Assembly (NCBI RefSeq): GCF_000717055.1
Contig: NZ_JNXI01000006.1
Coordinates: forward strand, 1-64,000
Length of the DNA stretch: 64,000 nt
DNA from: Streptomyces iakyrus
GTDB lineage: Bacteria; Actinomycetota; Actinomycetes; Streptomycetales; Streptomycetaceae
Direction: 5' to 3'
The notes below the pieces were generated by a model, which did not search any database, was not told the origin of the DNA, and worked only from the letters and a program-made list of their open reading frames with translations. How positions within the stretch are numbered: position 1 is the first letter of the stretch; every line of letters begins with the position of its first letter. This document shows, one piece after another, positions 1 to 8,880 of the stretch. Both the position numbers and the translations under genes were made by a program.

Positions 1-215
1 GCCTGTGCACTGTGTGCCCAAGCGGCGGGCTCGGGGGGTTGTGGGGGCGGGGCGGTGGCAGAGGGTGCTGAAGGCCGGGGTGGGGGCCCGGGCCGGAGAC
101 GGGGGTGCCACGGGGGTGAAGTCGGGGGGAGGGTAGGGGGTGCTTCGGCTGCGGGGCTCGTCGTAGGCGGGTGGTGTCCCGGTTGCGGGGCGCTTCTCGA
201 GGGGCAGGGGCTCTG
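1..215. other. G-rich stretch with no recognisable gene
   Basis: No reading frame here shows family resemblance or convincing Streptomyces codon use. The plus strand has many runs of four to six G (for example around 30-60, 78-118 and 121-150). It could hold the end of a gene cut by the window edge, or a downstream region of the SDR gene that ends at 216. I see no hairpin I would call a terminator. Confidence 0.4.
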
Positions 216-980
216 TCACCACGGCATGGCCACACCTCCGTTGGGGCGGAGGATCTGGCCCGTCGTGAAGGCCGAGGCGTCGGAGACCAGGTGGAGGATC
301 GCGTGGGCGACGTCCTCGGGCTCGCCCACGCGGCCCAGGGGCGACATCCGGGCCATGACGGACTCCGTGTGCGCCTGGGAGCCGCTGTCGCCGTGATCGG
401 TCATCGGCGTACGGATCCAGCCCGGCGCGACCGCGTTGACACGGATCCCGTGCCGGCCCACCTCCGTCGCGAGGGTCTTCGTCAGCTGCACCACCGCCGC
501 CTTGGCCGCGCCGTAGCAGAGCAGCCCGGGGCCGCCCGTGTCGACGGCGCCCGAGGCCATGGTGACGATGCTGCCCCGGGTGCCGCGGGCGATCATGAGG
601 CGGGCGGCCTCCTGGCAGGCGTACAGCACGCCCTTGAAGTTGACGTCGAGGACCCGGTCGAGGTCCTCGTCCCGGGTCTCCAGCACGAGACTGCGGTGCA
701 TGATCCCGGCGACCGCGGCCAGGGCGTCCAGGCGTTCGCCGGAGGTGAGGGCCTGCCGTAGCCCGGCCCGGTCGGTGACGTCGAGGGTGTGGGTGCGGGC
801 GGTGCCACCGCTGTCCTTGATCAGGGCCGCCGTCTCGTGCAGACCCTCGGCGTCACGGTCCGCGCAGTGCACGGTCGCCCCTGCCTCGGCGAGCAGCAGT
901 GCCGAGGCACGGCCGATGCCGCTCGCGGCGCCGGTGACGAACGCGGTGCGGCCGGTGAGGTCGTACGCCGTGACGGGCAT
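216..980 (-). CDS. Short-chain dehydrogenase/reductase (SDR family oxidoreductase)
   Basis: The 254-residue protein is a classical SDR, a family of NAD(P)-dependent oxidoreductases acting on alcohols, ketones or sugars. The glycine-rich cofactor motif TGAASGIGRA lies at about residues 16-25 and the catalytic YGAAK (YxxxK) follows the expected serine segment (TMASG). The C-terminal NGG motif is also present. The start at 980 is chosen because the SDR fold begins immediately and the hexamer TACGGT sits six bases upstream, the spacing of a leaderless promoter; an upstream in-frame extension is low-complexity and belongs to the antisense of nei2. It lies 32 bp downstream of nei2 on the same strand but probably has its own promoter. 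The substrate cannot be deduced. Confidence 0.9.
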   Translation of the reverse strand: MPVTAYDLTGRTAFVTGAASGIGRASALLLAEAGATVHCADRDAEGLHETAALIKDSGGTARTHTLDVTDRAGLRQALTSGERLDALAAVAGIMHRSLVLETRDEDLDRVLDVNFKGVLYACQEAARLMIARGTRGSIVTMASGAVDTGGPGLLCYGAAKAAVVQLTKTLATEVGRHGIRVNAVAPGWIRTPMTDHGDSGSQAHTESVMARMSPLGRVGEPEDVAHAILHLVSDASAFTTGQILRPNGGVAMPW

Positions 981-1012
981 ACAGGGACCGTACGAGCGTT
1001 TCTGACGGATCG

Positions 1013-1834
1013 TCAATTGGTGTGGCCGCGCCGGGCCGGGGTGGGAGCCGGGCCGGGCTGGCAGGTGGGGCACCAGTAGGTGGGGCGTTCGCGGGAGCCG
1101 TCGCCCTGGTCGGCGACCCGGATCGGGGTACGGCAGCGCAGGCAGGGGCGGCGGGCCCGGCCGTACACGAAGAGGTCCTGGCCGCGGAGGCCCGTCGTGA
1201 TGCGGATCGGGCGGTCGCGGTTGGCCTCCAGCAGCTTCTTGGCGAGCGCGGGCAGCTTCGTGGCGCGGGCGGGGGGAAGGTCGCCGGCCGGGAGCCACGG
1301 GGTGACGCCGAGCAGGAAGCAGAGCTCGCTCTTGTAGACGTTGCCGATGCCGGCGAGGTTGCGCTGGTCGAGCAGGGCCTCGCCGAGCTCGCGGGCGGGG
1401 TCCTGGAGGACGTTGGCGAGGGCCCGGTCGGGGTCCCAGTCGGGCCCCAGGAGGTCGGGGCCGAGGTGGCCGACCGCGCGGTGCTCCTCGGTGGTGCGCA
1501 GCAGTTCCAGGACGGGGAGGCGGTATCCGACGGCGGTGCGGTCGGTGTTGCCGAGGATCGCGCGGATCTGGTGGCCGGGGCCTCCGCTCCAGCGCTGGCC
1601 GTTCCCGTACACCTTCCAGGAACCGTCCATCCGCAGGTGGGAATGGAGGGTGAGGCCGCCCTCGATACGGGTGAGGAGGTGCTTGCCGCGCGCGGTGACG
1701 TCCAGGACCGCGCGGCCCGTGAGGTCGGCCGTCGCGAAGCGCGGGACCCGGAGATCGCTGCGGGTCAGCACCTTGCCCGCGAGGGCGTCGTGCAACCGCC
1801 TCGCCGCCTGCCAGACCGTGTCACCTTCGGGCAT
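1013..1834 (-). CDS. nei2: Endonuclease VIII / formamidopyrimidine-DNA glycosylase family protein (Nei2 type)
   Basis: This 273-residue bifunctional DNA glycosylase/AP lyase removes oxidised bases in base-excision repair. The N terminus MPEGDT carries the catalytic proline (after Met removal) and Glu of the Fpg/Nei family. A helix-two-turn-helix region with LAGIGNVYKSE lies at mid-protein, and the C-terminal zinc finger has the four cysteines CLRC...CPTC. MPEGDT, rather than the MPELPE of Fpg proteins, points to the Nei branch found in actinobacteria. It follows lhr on the same strand after 121 bp of repeat-rich DNA. Adjacency of nei2 and lhr is also known in mycobacteria, which suggests joint work on DNA lesions. 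A CACCCT hexamer six bases before the ATG could also allow separate leaderless transcription. Confidence 0.93.
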   Translation of the reverse strand: MPEGDTVWQAARRLHDALAGKVLTRSDLRVPRFATADLTGRAVLDVTARGKHLLTRIEGGLTLHSHLRMDGSWKVYGNGQRWSGGPGHQIRAILGNTDRTAVGYRLPVLELLRTTEEHRAVGHLGPDLLGPDWDPDRALANVLQDPARELGEALLDQRNLAGIGNVYKSELCFLLGVTPWLPAGDLPPARATKLPALAKKLLEANRDRPIRITTGLRGQDLFVYGRARRPCLRCRTPIRVADQGDGSRERPTYWCPTCQPGPAPTPARRGHTN

Positions 1835-1866
1835 GGGTCAAGGGTGGCACGACGACCGCGTGGGCG

Positions 1867-1948
1867 GCCGGATCGGCTGTGTGGAGGGCCTGACCGGCTG
1901 TGTGCCGGGTCGGATCGCCTGTGTGCCGGTCGGATCGGCCTGCGTGGC
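1867..1948. repeat. Degenerate tandem repeat between lhr and nei2
   Basis: About four imperfect units of 20-22 bp follow one another, each built around CGGATCGGCTGTGTG or a close variant. They fill most of the gap between the lhr stop and the nei2 start. No open frame uses them. Function unknown; they could be slippage products. Confidence 0.6.
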
Positions 1949-1955
1949 CGGGGCG

Positions 1956-4900
1956 TCAGGCGCGCAGGCGGAGTCCTCGGGGGGTCGCGATGAAGCCCGC
2001 TCCTTCCAGGAGGGTTCCGATGGGGGACGTCAGGGCCTGGGCGCCGTTGACGCGCTCCACCGTGACCGTGCCGAGTGAACCCGCGCGGGCCGCCGCGGCG
2101 AGGGCCTCCGCGGCACTGTGCAGCCGGGGGTCGTCGGCGGGATCGCCGTCCGAGTGGGCCGGCCAGGCCAGCAGGGTCTTGCCGCCGCGCTCCATGTAGA
2201 GCGTCAGCTCACCGTCGACCAGCACCACCAAAGAGCCCGCCTTACGGCCCGGCTTGTGCCCGGCGCCGCTCGGTGGTTCGGGCCAGGGCAGGGCGGCGCC
2301 GTACGCGTTCGCCGGGTCGGCGGCGGCGAGGACGACGGCCCGGGAAGCGCCGTCGGGGCGGGTACGGCGGCCCGCGAAGCCCTGGTCGTACCCGGCGCGA
2401 CCGCCGTTCTGCCAGGGCGGGGCGGCCTGTGGGGCGTAGTCGCGTGGCGAGATCCACTCACCCGGGGACGGCTTCGGGAGGTCGTACGAGGGAGCATGGT
2501 CGAGGAAGCCGTCGGACCCGGGGTCGTCGGTGTGGCCGAGGGACGGGGCCGAGTCGTCCGGGGCGGCGAAGTCATGAGCCGAAAACGGGTCGGGGTCGGA
2601 ACCGGGAGGCGGGCCGGGCAGGTCCTCGCCGCGGTCACGGGCGTTGGACACCGCGCGCAGGCGGTCCACCGCGCCGTCCATCGCGAACTGCGCGGCGCCG
2701 AGGCCCTCCACCACGTAACCGCGGCGGGCCTGGCCGCTCTCCTCGAAGACGGACAGGACGCGGTACGTCGCGGAGAAGCCGCCCTCGACGCCCTCCGCCG
2801 AGACCGCGCCCCTGGTGACCACGCCGTGCCGGTCGAGGAGGGTGCGGGCGAGGGCGTGGGCCCGCACGGTGGGGTCGGGCTCATGGGCGGGCAGCAGGGA
2901 CCAGCGGCCCGCGACCGTCGGCGGGCCGGAGCGGGACGCGGTGCGTGCCGCGGCCGTCAGGGATCCGTAGCGGCCGCGTGGGACCGCGCGCTTGGCGCGG
3001 TGGGCCGTGGAGCCCGCGGTGCGGCCCGAGCCGAGCAGGGAGCGCATGGGGGTGAGCGTGTCGTTCGTCAGGCGACCGGACCAGGCCAGGTCCCAGAGAA
3101 TGTCGGCCAGCTGGGGGTCGGTGGCCTCGGGGTGCGTGGTGGCGCGCACCTGGTCGGCGATCTGGCGGAAGAACAGGCCGTAGCCGCCGGAGAGGGTGTC
3201 CAGGACGGACTGGTGCAGGGCGGTCAGCTCCAGGGGGTGCGGAGGCGGCAGGAGCAGGGGTGCCGCGTCCGCCAGGTAGAGGGAGACCCAGCCGTCCTTC
3301 CCGGGGAGGGAACCCGCCCCGGCCCAGACCACCTCTCCGGCTGCGGTCAGCTCGTCCAGCATCGCCGGGGTGTAGTTCACGACCCGGGAGGGCAGGACCA
3401 GTTTCTCCAGGGCGGAGGCCGGTACGGACGCGCCCTGGACCTGCTCGATGGCCCGGACCAGCCCGTCGATGCCGCGCAGGGAGTGGCCTTTGCCGACGTG
3501 CTGCCACTGGGGGAGGAACTGGGCGAGGGCGGCCGGGGGCACCGGCTCCAGTTCGTGCCGCAGGGCGGCCAGGGAGCGGCGGCGCAGTCGGCGCAGCACG
3601 GCGGCGTCGCACCACTCCTGGCCGATCCCGGCCGGGTGGAACTCGCCCTGGACGACCCGGCCCGCCGCCGCGAGCCGCTGGAGGGCGCCCTCGGTGACGG
3701 CGACGCCCAGGCCGAAGCGGGCCGCTGCCGTGGCCGAGGTGAACGGGCCGTGGGTGCGGGCGTAGCGGGCGAGGAGGTCGCCGAGCGGGTCCTTGACGGG
3801 CTCGGTGAAGGCTTCCGGGACACCGACCGGCAGGGCGGTGCCCAGCGCGTCCCGCAGGCGGCCCGCGTCCTCGATCGCCGCCCAGTGGTCCTGGCCCGCG
3901 ATCCGGACCCGGATGGCGCGGCGGGCCCCGGCGAGTTCCTGCGCCCACCGCGCTTCGGCGCCCCGCTCGGCCAGTTCCGCCTCGGTGAGCGGGCCGAGGA
4001 GGCGCAGGAGGTCCGCGACGCCCTCGGCGTCCTTGACGCGGCGGTCCTCGGTGCGCCACTGCAGCTCCCGCTCCAGCTCGGTCAGCACCTCGGCGTCGAG
4101 CAGCTCGCGCAGCTCCGCCTGGCCGAGGAGCTCGGCGAGCAGCCGGGAGTCCAGCGACAGGGCGGCGGCGCGGCGCTCGGCCAGAGGGGAATCGCCCTCG
4201 TACAGGAACTGGGCCACGTAGCCGAAGAGCAGGGAGCGCGCGAAGGGGGAGGGTTCGGCCGTGGTGACCTCGACCAGGCGGACCTTGCGGGACTCCAGGT
4301 CCCCCATCAGCTCCACGAGGCCGGGGACGTCGAAGACGTCCTGGAGGCACTCGCGGACCGCCTCCAGGACGATCGGGAACGAGCCGAACTCGCTCGCCAC
4401 CTGCAACAGCTGCGAGGCACGCTGCCGCTGCTGCCACAGCGGGGTGCGCTTGCCCGGGTTGCGCCGCGGCAGCAGCAGCGCGCGGGCGGCGCACTCACGG
4501 AAGCGGGAGGCGAACAGGGCGGAACTGCCCACCTGGTCGGTGACGACCTGGTCGACCTCGCCCTTGTCGAAGACGACGTCCGCCGCACCCACGGGGGCCT
4601 GCTCGGCGTCGTACTCCCGGCCCATCGTGACCGGCTCCTGGTCCAGCAGGTCCAGGCCTATGAGGTCGGCGTCCGGCAGGCGCAGCACGATGCCGTCGTC
4701 GGCGTGCATGACCTGCGCGTCCATGCCGTACCGCTCGGACAGCTTCGCGCCGAGCGCGAGCGCCCACGGGGCGTGCACCTGGGCACCGAACGGCGAGTGC
4801 ACGACCACGCGCCAGTCGCCGAGCTCGTCACGGAAGCGCTCCACGACGATCGTCCGGTCGTCCGGGATGTGGCCGCAGGCCTCGCGCTGCTCCTTCAGGT

Positions 4901-6872
4901 ACGACAGCACGTTGTCCGCCGCCCACGCGTCCAGGCCGGCGGCGAGGAGACGGAGACGGGCGTCGTCCTCGGGCAGCGACCCGACCTCCCGCAGGAACGC
5001 GCCCACCGCCCGGCCCAGTTCCAGCGGGCGGCCCAGCTGGTCGCCCTTCCAGAAGGGCAGCCGGCCCGGCACGCCCGGGGCCGGCGAGACCAGGACGCGG
5101 TCGCGGGTGATGTCCTCGATGCGCCAGGAACTGGTGCCGAGCGTGAAGACGTCACCCACGCGGGACTCGTAGACCATCTCCTCGTCGAGCTCGCCGACCC
5201 GGCCACCGCCCTTCTTGGGGTCGGCGCCCGCGAGGAAGACGCCGAAGAGGCCCCGGTCGGGGATCGTGCCGCCGGAGGTGACGGCGAGGCGCTGTGCGCC
5301 GGGGCGGCCGGTGATCTCGCCGGTGACCCGGTCCCACACCACGCGCGGGCGCAGCTCCGCGAACGCGTCGGACGGGTAGCGGCCGGCCAGCATGTCGAGG
5401 ACCGCTGTGAAGGCCGACTCGGGAAGCGAGGCGAACGGGGCGGCCCGGCGGACGGCGGCGAGGAGGTCGTCGAACTGCCAGGTGTCCAGGGCCGTCATGG
5501 CGACCACCTGCTGCGCCAGGACATCCAGGGGGTTGGCGGGCACCTTGAGGGACTCGATGGAGCCGGTGCGCATGCGCTCGGTGACCACCGCCGCCTGCAC
5601 CAGGTCGCCGCGGTACTTCGGGAAGACCACACCCGTGGACACCGCGCCCACCTGGTGCCCCGCCCGGCCGACGCGCTGCAGGCCGGAGGCGACGGAGGGC
5701 GGCGACTCCACCTGCACGACCAGGTCCACCGCGCCCATGTCGATGCCCAGTTCGAGACTGGACGTGGCCACGACCGCGGGCAGACGGCCCGCCTTGAGGT
5801 CCTCCTCGACCAGGGCGCGCTGCTCCTTGGACACCGAGCCGTGGTGGGCACGGGCGATGACCTGGGGAGCGCCCTGGGCCGCTCCCGAGCCGCCCATGAG
5901 CTCGGCGGGGGAGTGGTGCTCGTCGAGCGTCTCGCCCGTGGCCCGTTCGTACGCGATCTCGTTCAGGCGGTTGCAGAGGCGCTCCGCCAGGCGGCGGGAG
6001 TTCGCGAAGACGATCGTCGAGCGGTGGGACTGGACCAGGTCGGCGATCCGCTCCTCCACATGCGGCCAGATGGACGGGCGCTCGGCGCCTTCCTGGCCGT
6101 CCGCCACCGGGGAGCCGCCCAGCTCGCCCAGGTCCTCGACCGGGACGACCACCGACAGGTCGAACTCCTTGCCCGACTCCGGCTGGACGATCTCCACCTT
6201 GCGGCGGGGCGAGAGGAAACGGGCCACCTCGTCCACCGGGCGGACCGTCGCGGAGAGGCCGATGCGGCGGGCGGGCTTCGGGAGGAGGTCGTCCAGCCGC
6301 TCCAGGGAGAGCGCGAGATGGGCGCCGCGTTTGGTGCCGGCGACCGCGTGGACCTCGTCGAGGATCACCGTCTCCACGCCCGCCAGCGCGTCACGCGTGG
6401 CCGACGTCAGCATCAGGAACAGCGATTCCGGGGTCGTGATCAGGATGTCCGGCGGACGGGTCGACAGGGCGCGGCGCTCGGCGGCGGGGGTGTCGCCCGA
6501 GCGGATGCCCACCTTGACCTCGGGCTCGGGCAGACCGAGGCGCACGGACTCCTGGCGGATGCCGGTCAGCGGGCTGCGCAGGTTGCGCTCGACGTCCACC
6601 GCCAGGGCCTTCAGGGGCGAGACGTACAGGACGCGGCAGCGCTTCTTCGGGTCCGCGGGGGGAGGGGTCGAGGCCAGCTGATCGAGAGCGGCCAGGAAGG
6701 CCGCCAGGGTCTTCCCGGAGCCGGTGGGGGCGACGACCAGCACGTCCGAACCCTCGTGGATGGCCTGCCACGCACCGGCCTGGGCCGAGGTGGGCGCGGA
6801 GAAGGCACCCGTGAACCAGGCGCGGGTCGCGGGGGAGAAGCCGTCCAGGGCTCGGTGCGCATTGCTGGGCAT
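1956..6872 (-). CDS. lhr: Large ATP-dependent helicase Lhr
   Basis: This 1638-residue protein is a full-length Lhr, a superfamily 2 DNA helicase that translocates 3' to 5' on DNA and is linked to repair. The ATPase core is N-terminal: APTGSGKT at about 48-55, the DEVH box (ILDEVHAV), SATV motif III, and the motif VI region QRVGRAGHQVG. A winged-helix/Lhr-core region follows, then a long C-terminal domain of about 700 residues that separates true Lhr from short Lhr-core proteins. The start at 6872 is taken because the conserved part begins there and a CACGAT hexamer lies six bases upstream; a GTG ten codons earlier is possible. It is divergent from the AraC gene and precedes nei2. Very long open frames on the opposite strand are shadows caused by the high G+C content. 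Confidence 0.95.
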   Translation of the reverse strand: MPSNAHRALDGFSPATRAWFTGAFSAPTSAQAGAWQAIHEGSDVLVVAPTGSGKTLAAFLAALDQLASTPPPADPKKRCRVLYVSPLKALAVDVERNLRSPLTGIRQESVRLGLPEPEVKVGIRSGDTPAAERRALSTRPPDILITTPESLFLMLTSATRDALAGVETVILDEVHAVAGTKRGAHLALSLERLDDLLPKPARRIGLSATVRPVDEVARFLSPRRKVEIVQPESGKEFDLSVVVPVEDLGELGGSPVADGQEGAERPSIWPHVEERIADLVQSHRSTIVFANSRRLAERLCNRLNEIAYERATGETLDEHHSPAELMGGSGAAQGAPQVIARAHHGSVSKEQRALVEEDLKAGRLPAVVATSSLELGIDMGAVDLVVQVESPPSVASGLQRVGRAGHQVGAVSTGVVFPKYRGDLVQAAVVTERMRTGSIESLKVPANPLDVLAQQVVAMTALDTWQFDDLLAAVRRAAPFASLPESAFTAVLDMLAGRYPSDAFAELRPRVVWDRVTGEITGRPGAQRLAVTSGGTIPDRGLFGVFLAGADPKKGGGRVGELDEEMVYESRVGDVFTLGTSSWRIEDITRDRVLVSPAPGVPGRLPFWKGDQLGRPLELGRAVGAFLREVGSLPEDDARLRLLAAGLDAWAADNVLSYLKEQREACGHIPDDRTIVVERFRDELGDWRVVVHSPFGAQVHAPWALALGAKLSERYGMDAQVMHADDGIVLRLPDADLIGLDLLDQEPVTMGREYDAEQAPVGAADVVFDKGEVDQVVTDQVGSSALFASRFRECAARALLLPRRNPGKRTPLWQQRQRASQLLQVASEFGSFPIVLEAVRECLQDVFDVPGLVELMGDLESRKVRLVEVTTAEPSPFARSLLFGYVAQFLYEGDSPLAERRAAALSLDSRLLAELLGQAELRELLDAEVLTELERELQWRTEDRRVKDAEGVADLLRLLGPLTEAELAERGAEARWAQELAGARRAIRVRIAGQDHWAAIEDAGRLRDALGTALPVGVPEAFTEPVKDPLGDLLARYARTHGPFTSATAAARFGLGVAVTEGALQRLAAAGRVVQGEFHPAGIGQEWCDAAVLRRLRRRSLAALRHELEPVPPAALAQFLPQWQHVGKGHSLRGIDGLVRAIEQVQGASVPASALEKLVLPSRVVNYTPAMLDELTAAGEVVWAGAGSLPGKDGWVSLYLADAAPLLLPPPHPLELTALHQSVLDTLSGGYGLFFRQIADQVRATTHPEATDPQLADILWDLAWSGRLTNDTLTPMRSLLGSGRTAGSTAHRAKRAVPRGRYGSLTAAARTASRSGPPTVAGRWSLLPAHEPDPTVRAHALARTLLDRHGVVTRGAVSAEGVEGGFSATYRVLSVFEESGQARRGYVVEGLGAAQFAMDGAVDRLRAVSNARDRGEDLPGPPPGSDPDPFSAHDFAAPDDSAPSLGHTDDPGSDGFLDHAPSYDLPKPSPGEWISPRDYAPQAAPPWQNGGRAGYDQGFAGRRTRPDGASRAVVLAAADPANAYGAALPWPEPPSGAGHKPGRKAGSLVVLVDGELTLYMERGGKTLLAWPAHSDGDPADDPRLHSAAEALAAAARAGSLGTVTVERVNGAQALTSPIGTLLEGAGFIATPRGLRLRA

Positions 6873-6990
6873 GCGTCCATCGTGCACCTCGGCACTGACA
6901 ACGGGCCCGCGCCGCCTCGCGGCCTGCCGTTCCGCCGCCGGGCCCGGCCGCGGGTGCAGCGCCCCGACCGCCACCGCGGACAATGGTCGT

Positions 6991-7821
6991 ATGAGCGAGC
7001 GCGCACGCCACTGGCAGTACGACGAGCTGCCCGGGGTCGATCTGCTGCGGGCCCGGTACGTGCACAAGACGTTCGTCCGGCACACGCACGAGAACTTCGT
7101 GATCGCCGCCATCGCCGACGGGGTGGAGGTGTTCCACCACGGCGGGGGTGATCAGTACGCGGGAGCCGGGGCCCTCGCGCTGGTGAATCCCGATACGCCG
7201 CACACCGGGCGGGCCGGCGTGCCCGAAGGATGGCGGTACGGGGCTGTGTACCCACCGCCCGGCGTGGTGGCGGAGATCGCGGCCGAGACGACGGCCCTGC
7301 GGGGGGCCCCGGGGTTCGTCAGCCCGGTCGTGGACGATCCCTACGCCGCGAGCCTGGTGCACCAGGTGCTGCGCGCCGCTGATGAGGGCAACGCGCTGGC
7401 CGCGGACACGCTGCTGCGCGTCGCCGTGACCAGGCTGCTGCGGTTGAATGGCGGGCCCCTGCCGCGGCGGGAGGTGCGGACGGCGGGAGCCCGGATCGCG
7501 GCACGCGCGCGTGGTGTGCTGGAGGAGCGGATGACGTGTCCGCCGAGCCTGGAGCGACTGGCGGCCGACCTCGGGACCAGCCCGTTCGCCCTGCTGAGGG
7601 CCTTCCGGGACGTCTACGGCATGCCGCCGCACGCGTGGCTCACGGACGCGCGGGTGCGGCGGGCACGGCAGCTGCTGGACGCGGGGACGGCACCCTCCGA
7701 GGCCGCCGTGGCCGTCGGGTTCACGGATCAGCCGCACCTCAACCGGCACTTCACCCGGATGGTGGGCGTGCCTCCCGGCGCTTACCAGCGGGAGCGCAAG
7801 AACGTACAAGATCTGCGGTAG
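6991..7821 (+). CDS. AraC-family transcriptional regulator next to azlCD
   Basis: The 276-residue protein has an N-terminal cupin-like effector domain (with HTHENF and the NPDTPHTGR segment) and a C-terminal double helix-turn-helix ending VGFTDQPHLNRHFTRMVGVPPGAYQ in outline, the signature of AraC regulators. The start at 6991 follows GACAAT by six bases, typical of a leaderless Streptomyces mRNA; upstream codons overlap the lhr promoter. It is followed after 22 bp by azlC and azlD, an arrangement common in actinobacteria, so it probably senses an amino acid or analogue and controls that exporter. The ligand is not known from sequence. Confidence 0.92.
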   Translation: MSERARHWQYDELPGVDLLRARYVHKTFVRHTHENFVIAAIADGVEVFHHGGGDQYAGAGALALVNPDTPHTGRAGVPEGWRYGAVYPPPGVVAEIAAETTALRGAPGFVSPVVDDPYAASLVHQVLRAADEGNALAADTLLRVAVTRLLRLNGGPLPRREVRTAGARIAARARGVLEERMTCPPSLERLAADLGTSPFALLRAFRDVYGMPPHAWLTDARVRRARQLLDAGTAPSEAAVAVGFTDQPHLNRHFTRMVGVPPGAYQRERKNVQDLR

Positions 7822-7843
7822 CCGCCGGCCGTAGCGTGCGGGT

Positions 7844-8572
7844 GTGGCAGATCGAACAGTTCTCGAAGATGAAGACGTGGACATCGGTGGGAAGGCGGAC
7901 CGGGCCGTCGTACGCGACGCCCTGGGGGTCGGGGTGGCCGTCGGGCTGTCCGGGTTCGCCTTCGGAGTGACCTCGGCCGGCAGCGGACTCACGCTGCTGC
8001 AGACGTGCGCGCTCAGTCTCCTGGTGTTCACCGGCGCGTCCCAGTTCGCCCTGGTGGGAGCTCTCGCGGCCGGAGGCGGCCCGTTCACCGCCGCCGCGGG
8101 GGCCCTCTTCCTCGGCGTGCGGAACGCCTTCTACGGCTTGCGTCTGTCGCAGTTGCTGGCACTCCCGCGCGCGGTACGGCCGTTCGCCGCCCAGTGGGTG
8201 ATCGACGAGACGGCAGCCGTCGCGCTCGCCCAGCCCACGCGCCGCACCGCACGGCTCGGATTCGTCGTGACCGGGCTGACCCTGTACCTCCTGTGGAACC
8301 TCACGACACTGCTCGGCGCTCTGGGCGCCGAGGCCATCGGGGACACCGACGCGTGGGGCCTGGACGCCGCCGGGCCCGCGGTGTTCCTGGCGCTGCTGGC
8401 GCCGATGCTGAAGACCGGCACCGAGCGGGCCGTCGCCGGGCTCGCCGTGCTGCTGGGACTCGGGCTGCTGCCCGTCCTGCCCGCCGGCGTACCGGTGCTG
8501 CTGGCCGCGCTGGCGGCGCCGGCCGTCCTGTGGGCGGACGGTCGGCGCCGGGGACGGGGGGACACGCGGTGA
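7844..8572 (+). CDS. azlC: AzlC family branched-chain amino-acid export permease (large subunit)
   Basis: This 242-residue integral membrane protein belongs to the AzlC/LIV-E family, which with the small AzlD subunit exports branched-chain amino acids or analogues such as 4-azaleucine. The family features are GVAVGLSGFAFGVTSA near residue 30, FTGASQFALVGALAAGG, the LFLGVRNAFYGLRLS segment and several later hydrophobic helices. The GTG start at 7844 is supported by TAGCGT ending six bases upstream. Its stop overlaps the azlD start by four bases (GTGA), so the two subunits are translationally coupled. Confidence 0.92.
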   Translation: MADRTVLEDEDVDIGGKADRAVVRDALGVGVAVGLSGFAFGVTSAGSGLTLLQTCALSLLVFTGASQFALVGALAAGGGPFTAAAGALFLGVRNAFYGLRLSQLLALPRAVRPFAAQWVIDETAAVALAQPTRRTARLGFVVTGLTLYLLWNLTTLLGALGAEAIGDTDAWGLDAAGPAVFLALLAPMLKTGTERAVAGLAVLLGLGLLPVLPAGVPVLLAALAAPAVLWADGRRRGRGDTR

Positions 8573-8880
8573 ACGTCTGGATCGCGATCGGTGTGACCGT
8601 CCTCGGCTGCTACGCCGTCAAGCTCGCCGGACTCCTGGTGCCGGCGGGAGCCCTGGAGCGGCCCCTCGTCAAGCGCCTCGCCGCGCTGCTGCCCGTAGCG
8701 CTGCTCGCGGCCCTCACCGCTCAGCAGACCTTCGCCGACGGGCAGACGCTGGTGCTGGACGCGCGGGCCGCGGGACTCGCCGCAGCGGCCGTCGCGCTGA
8801 TGCTGCGCGCCCCGTTCCTGCTGGTCGTCGCCGCGGCCGTGCTGGTGACCGCGGGGGCGCGGGCCATGGGGGCCGGATGA
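8569..8880 (+). CDS. azlD: AzlD family small subunit of branched-chain amino-acid exporter
   Basis: The 103-residue protein is almost entirely hydrophobic with about four predicted membrane helices and matches AzlD in size, in the GCYAVKL segment near the N terminus and in its position directly behind azlC. It is expected to form the functional exporter with AzlC. The GTG start overlaps the azlC stop (GTGA). Its own stop lies immediately next to the stop of the convergent gene that follows, with no spacer. Confidence 0.88.
   Translation: MNVWIAIGVTVLGCYAVKLAGLLVPAGALERPLVKRLAALLPVALLAALTAQQTFADGQTLVLDARAAGLAAAAVALMLRAPFLLVVAAAVLVTAGARAMGAG

Noticed and set aside
1..215. Small plus-strand frame near the left edge
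   Set aside because: G-run-driven, short and without family features; the antisense of the SDR gene explains the longer frames that start here.
980..1298. N-terminal extension of the SDR protein by about 106 residues
   Set aside because: The extra sequence is antisense-like, Pro/Arg-rich and overlaps nei2; the fold begins at the ATG at 980.
2118..7151. A 1677-codon open frame antisense to lhr, and similar long antisense frames over nrdJ, recA, miaB and rshA
   Set aside because: High G+C makes stop codons rare in shadow frames. Their products are low-complexity and match no family, while the opposite strand encodes complete conserved proteins.
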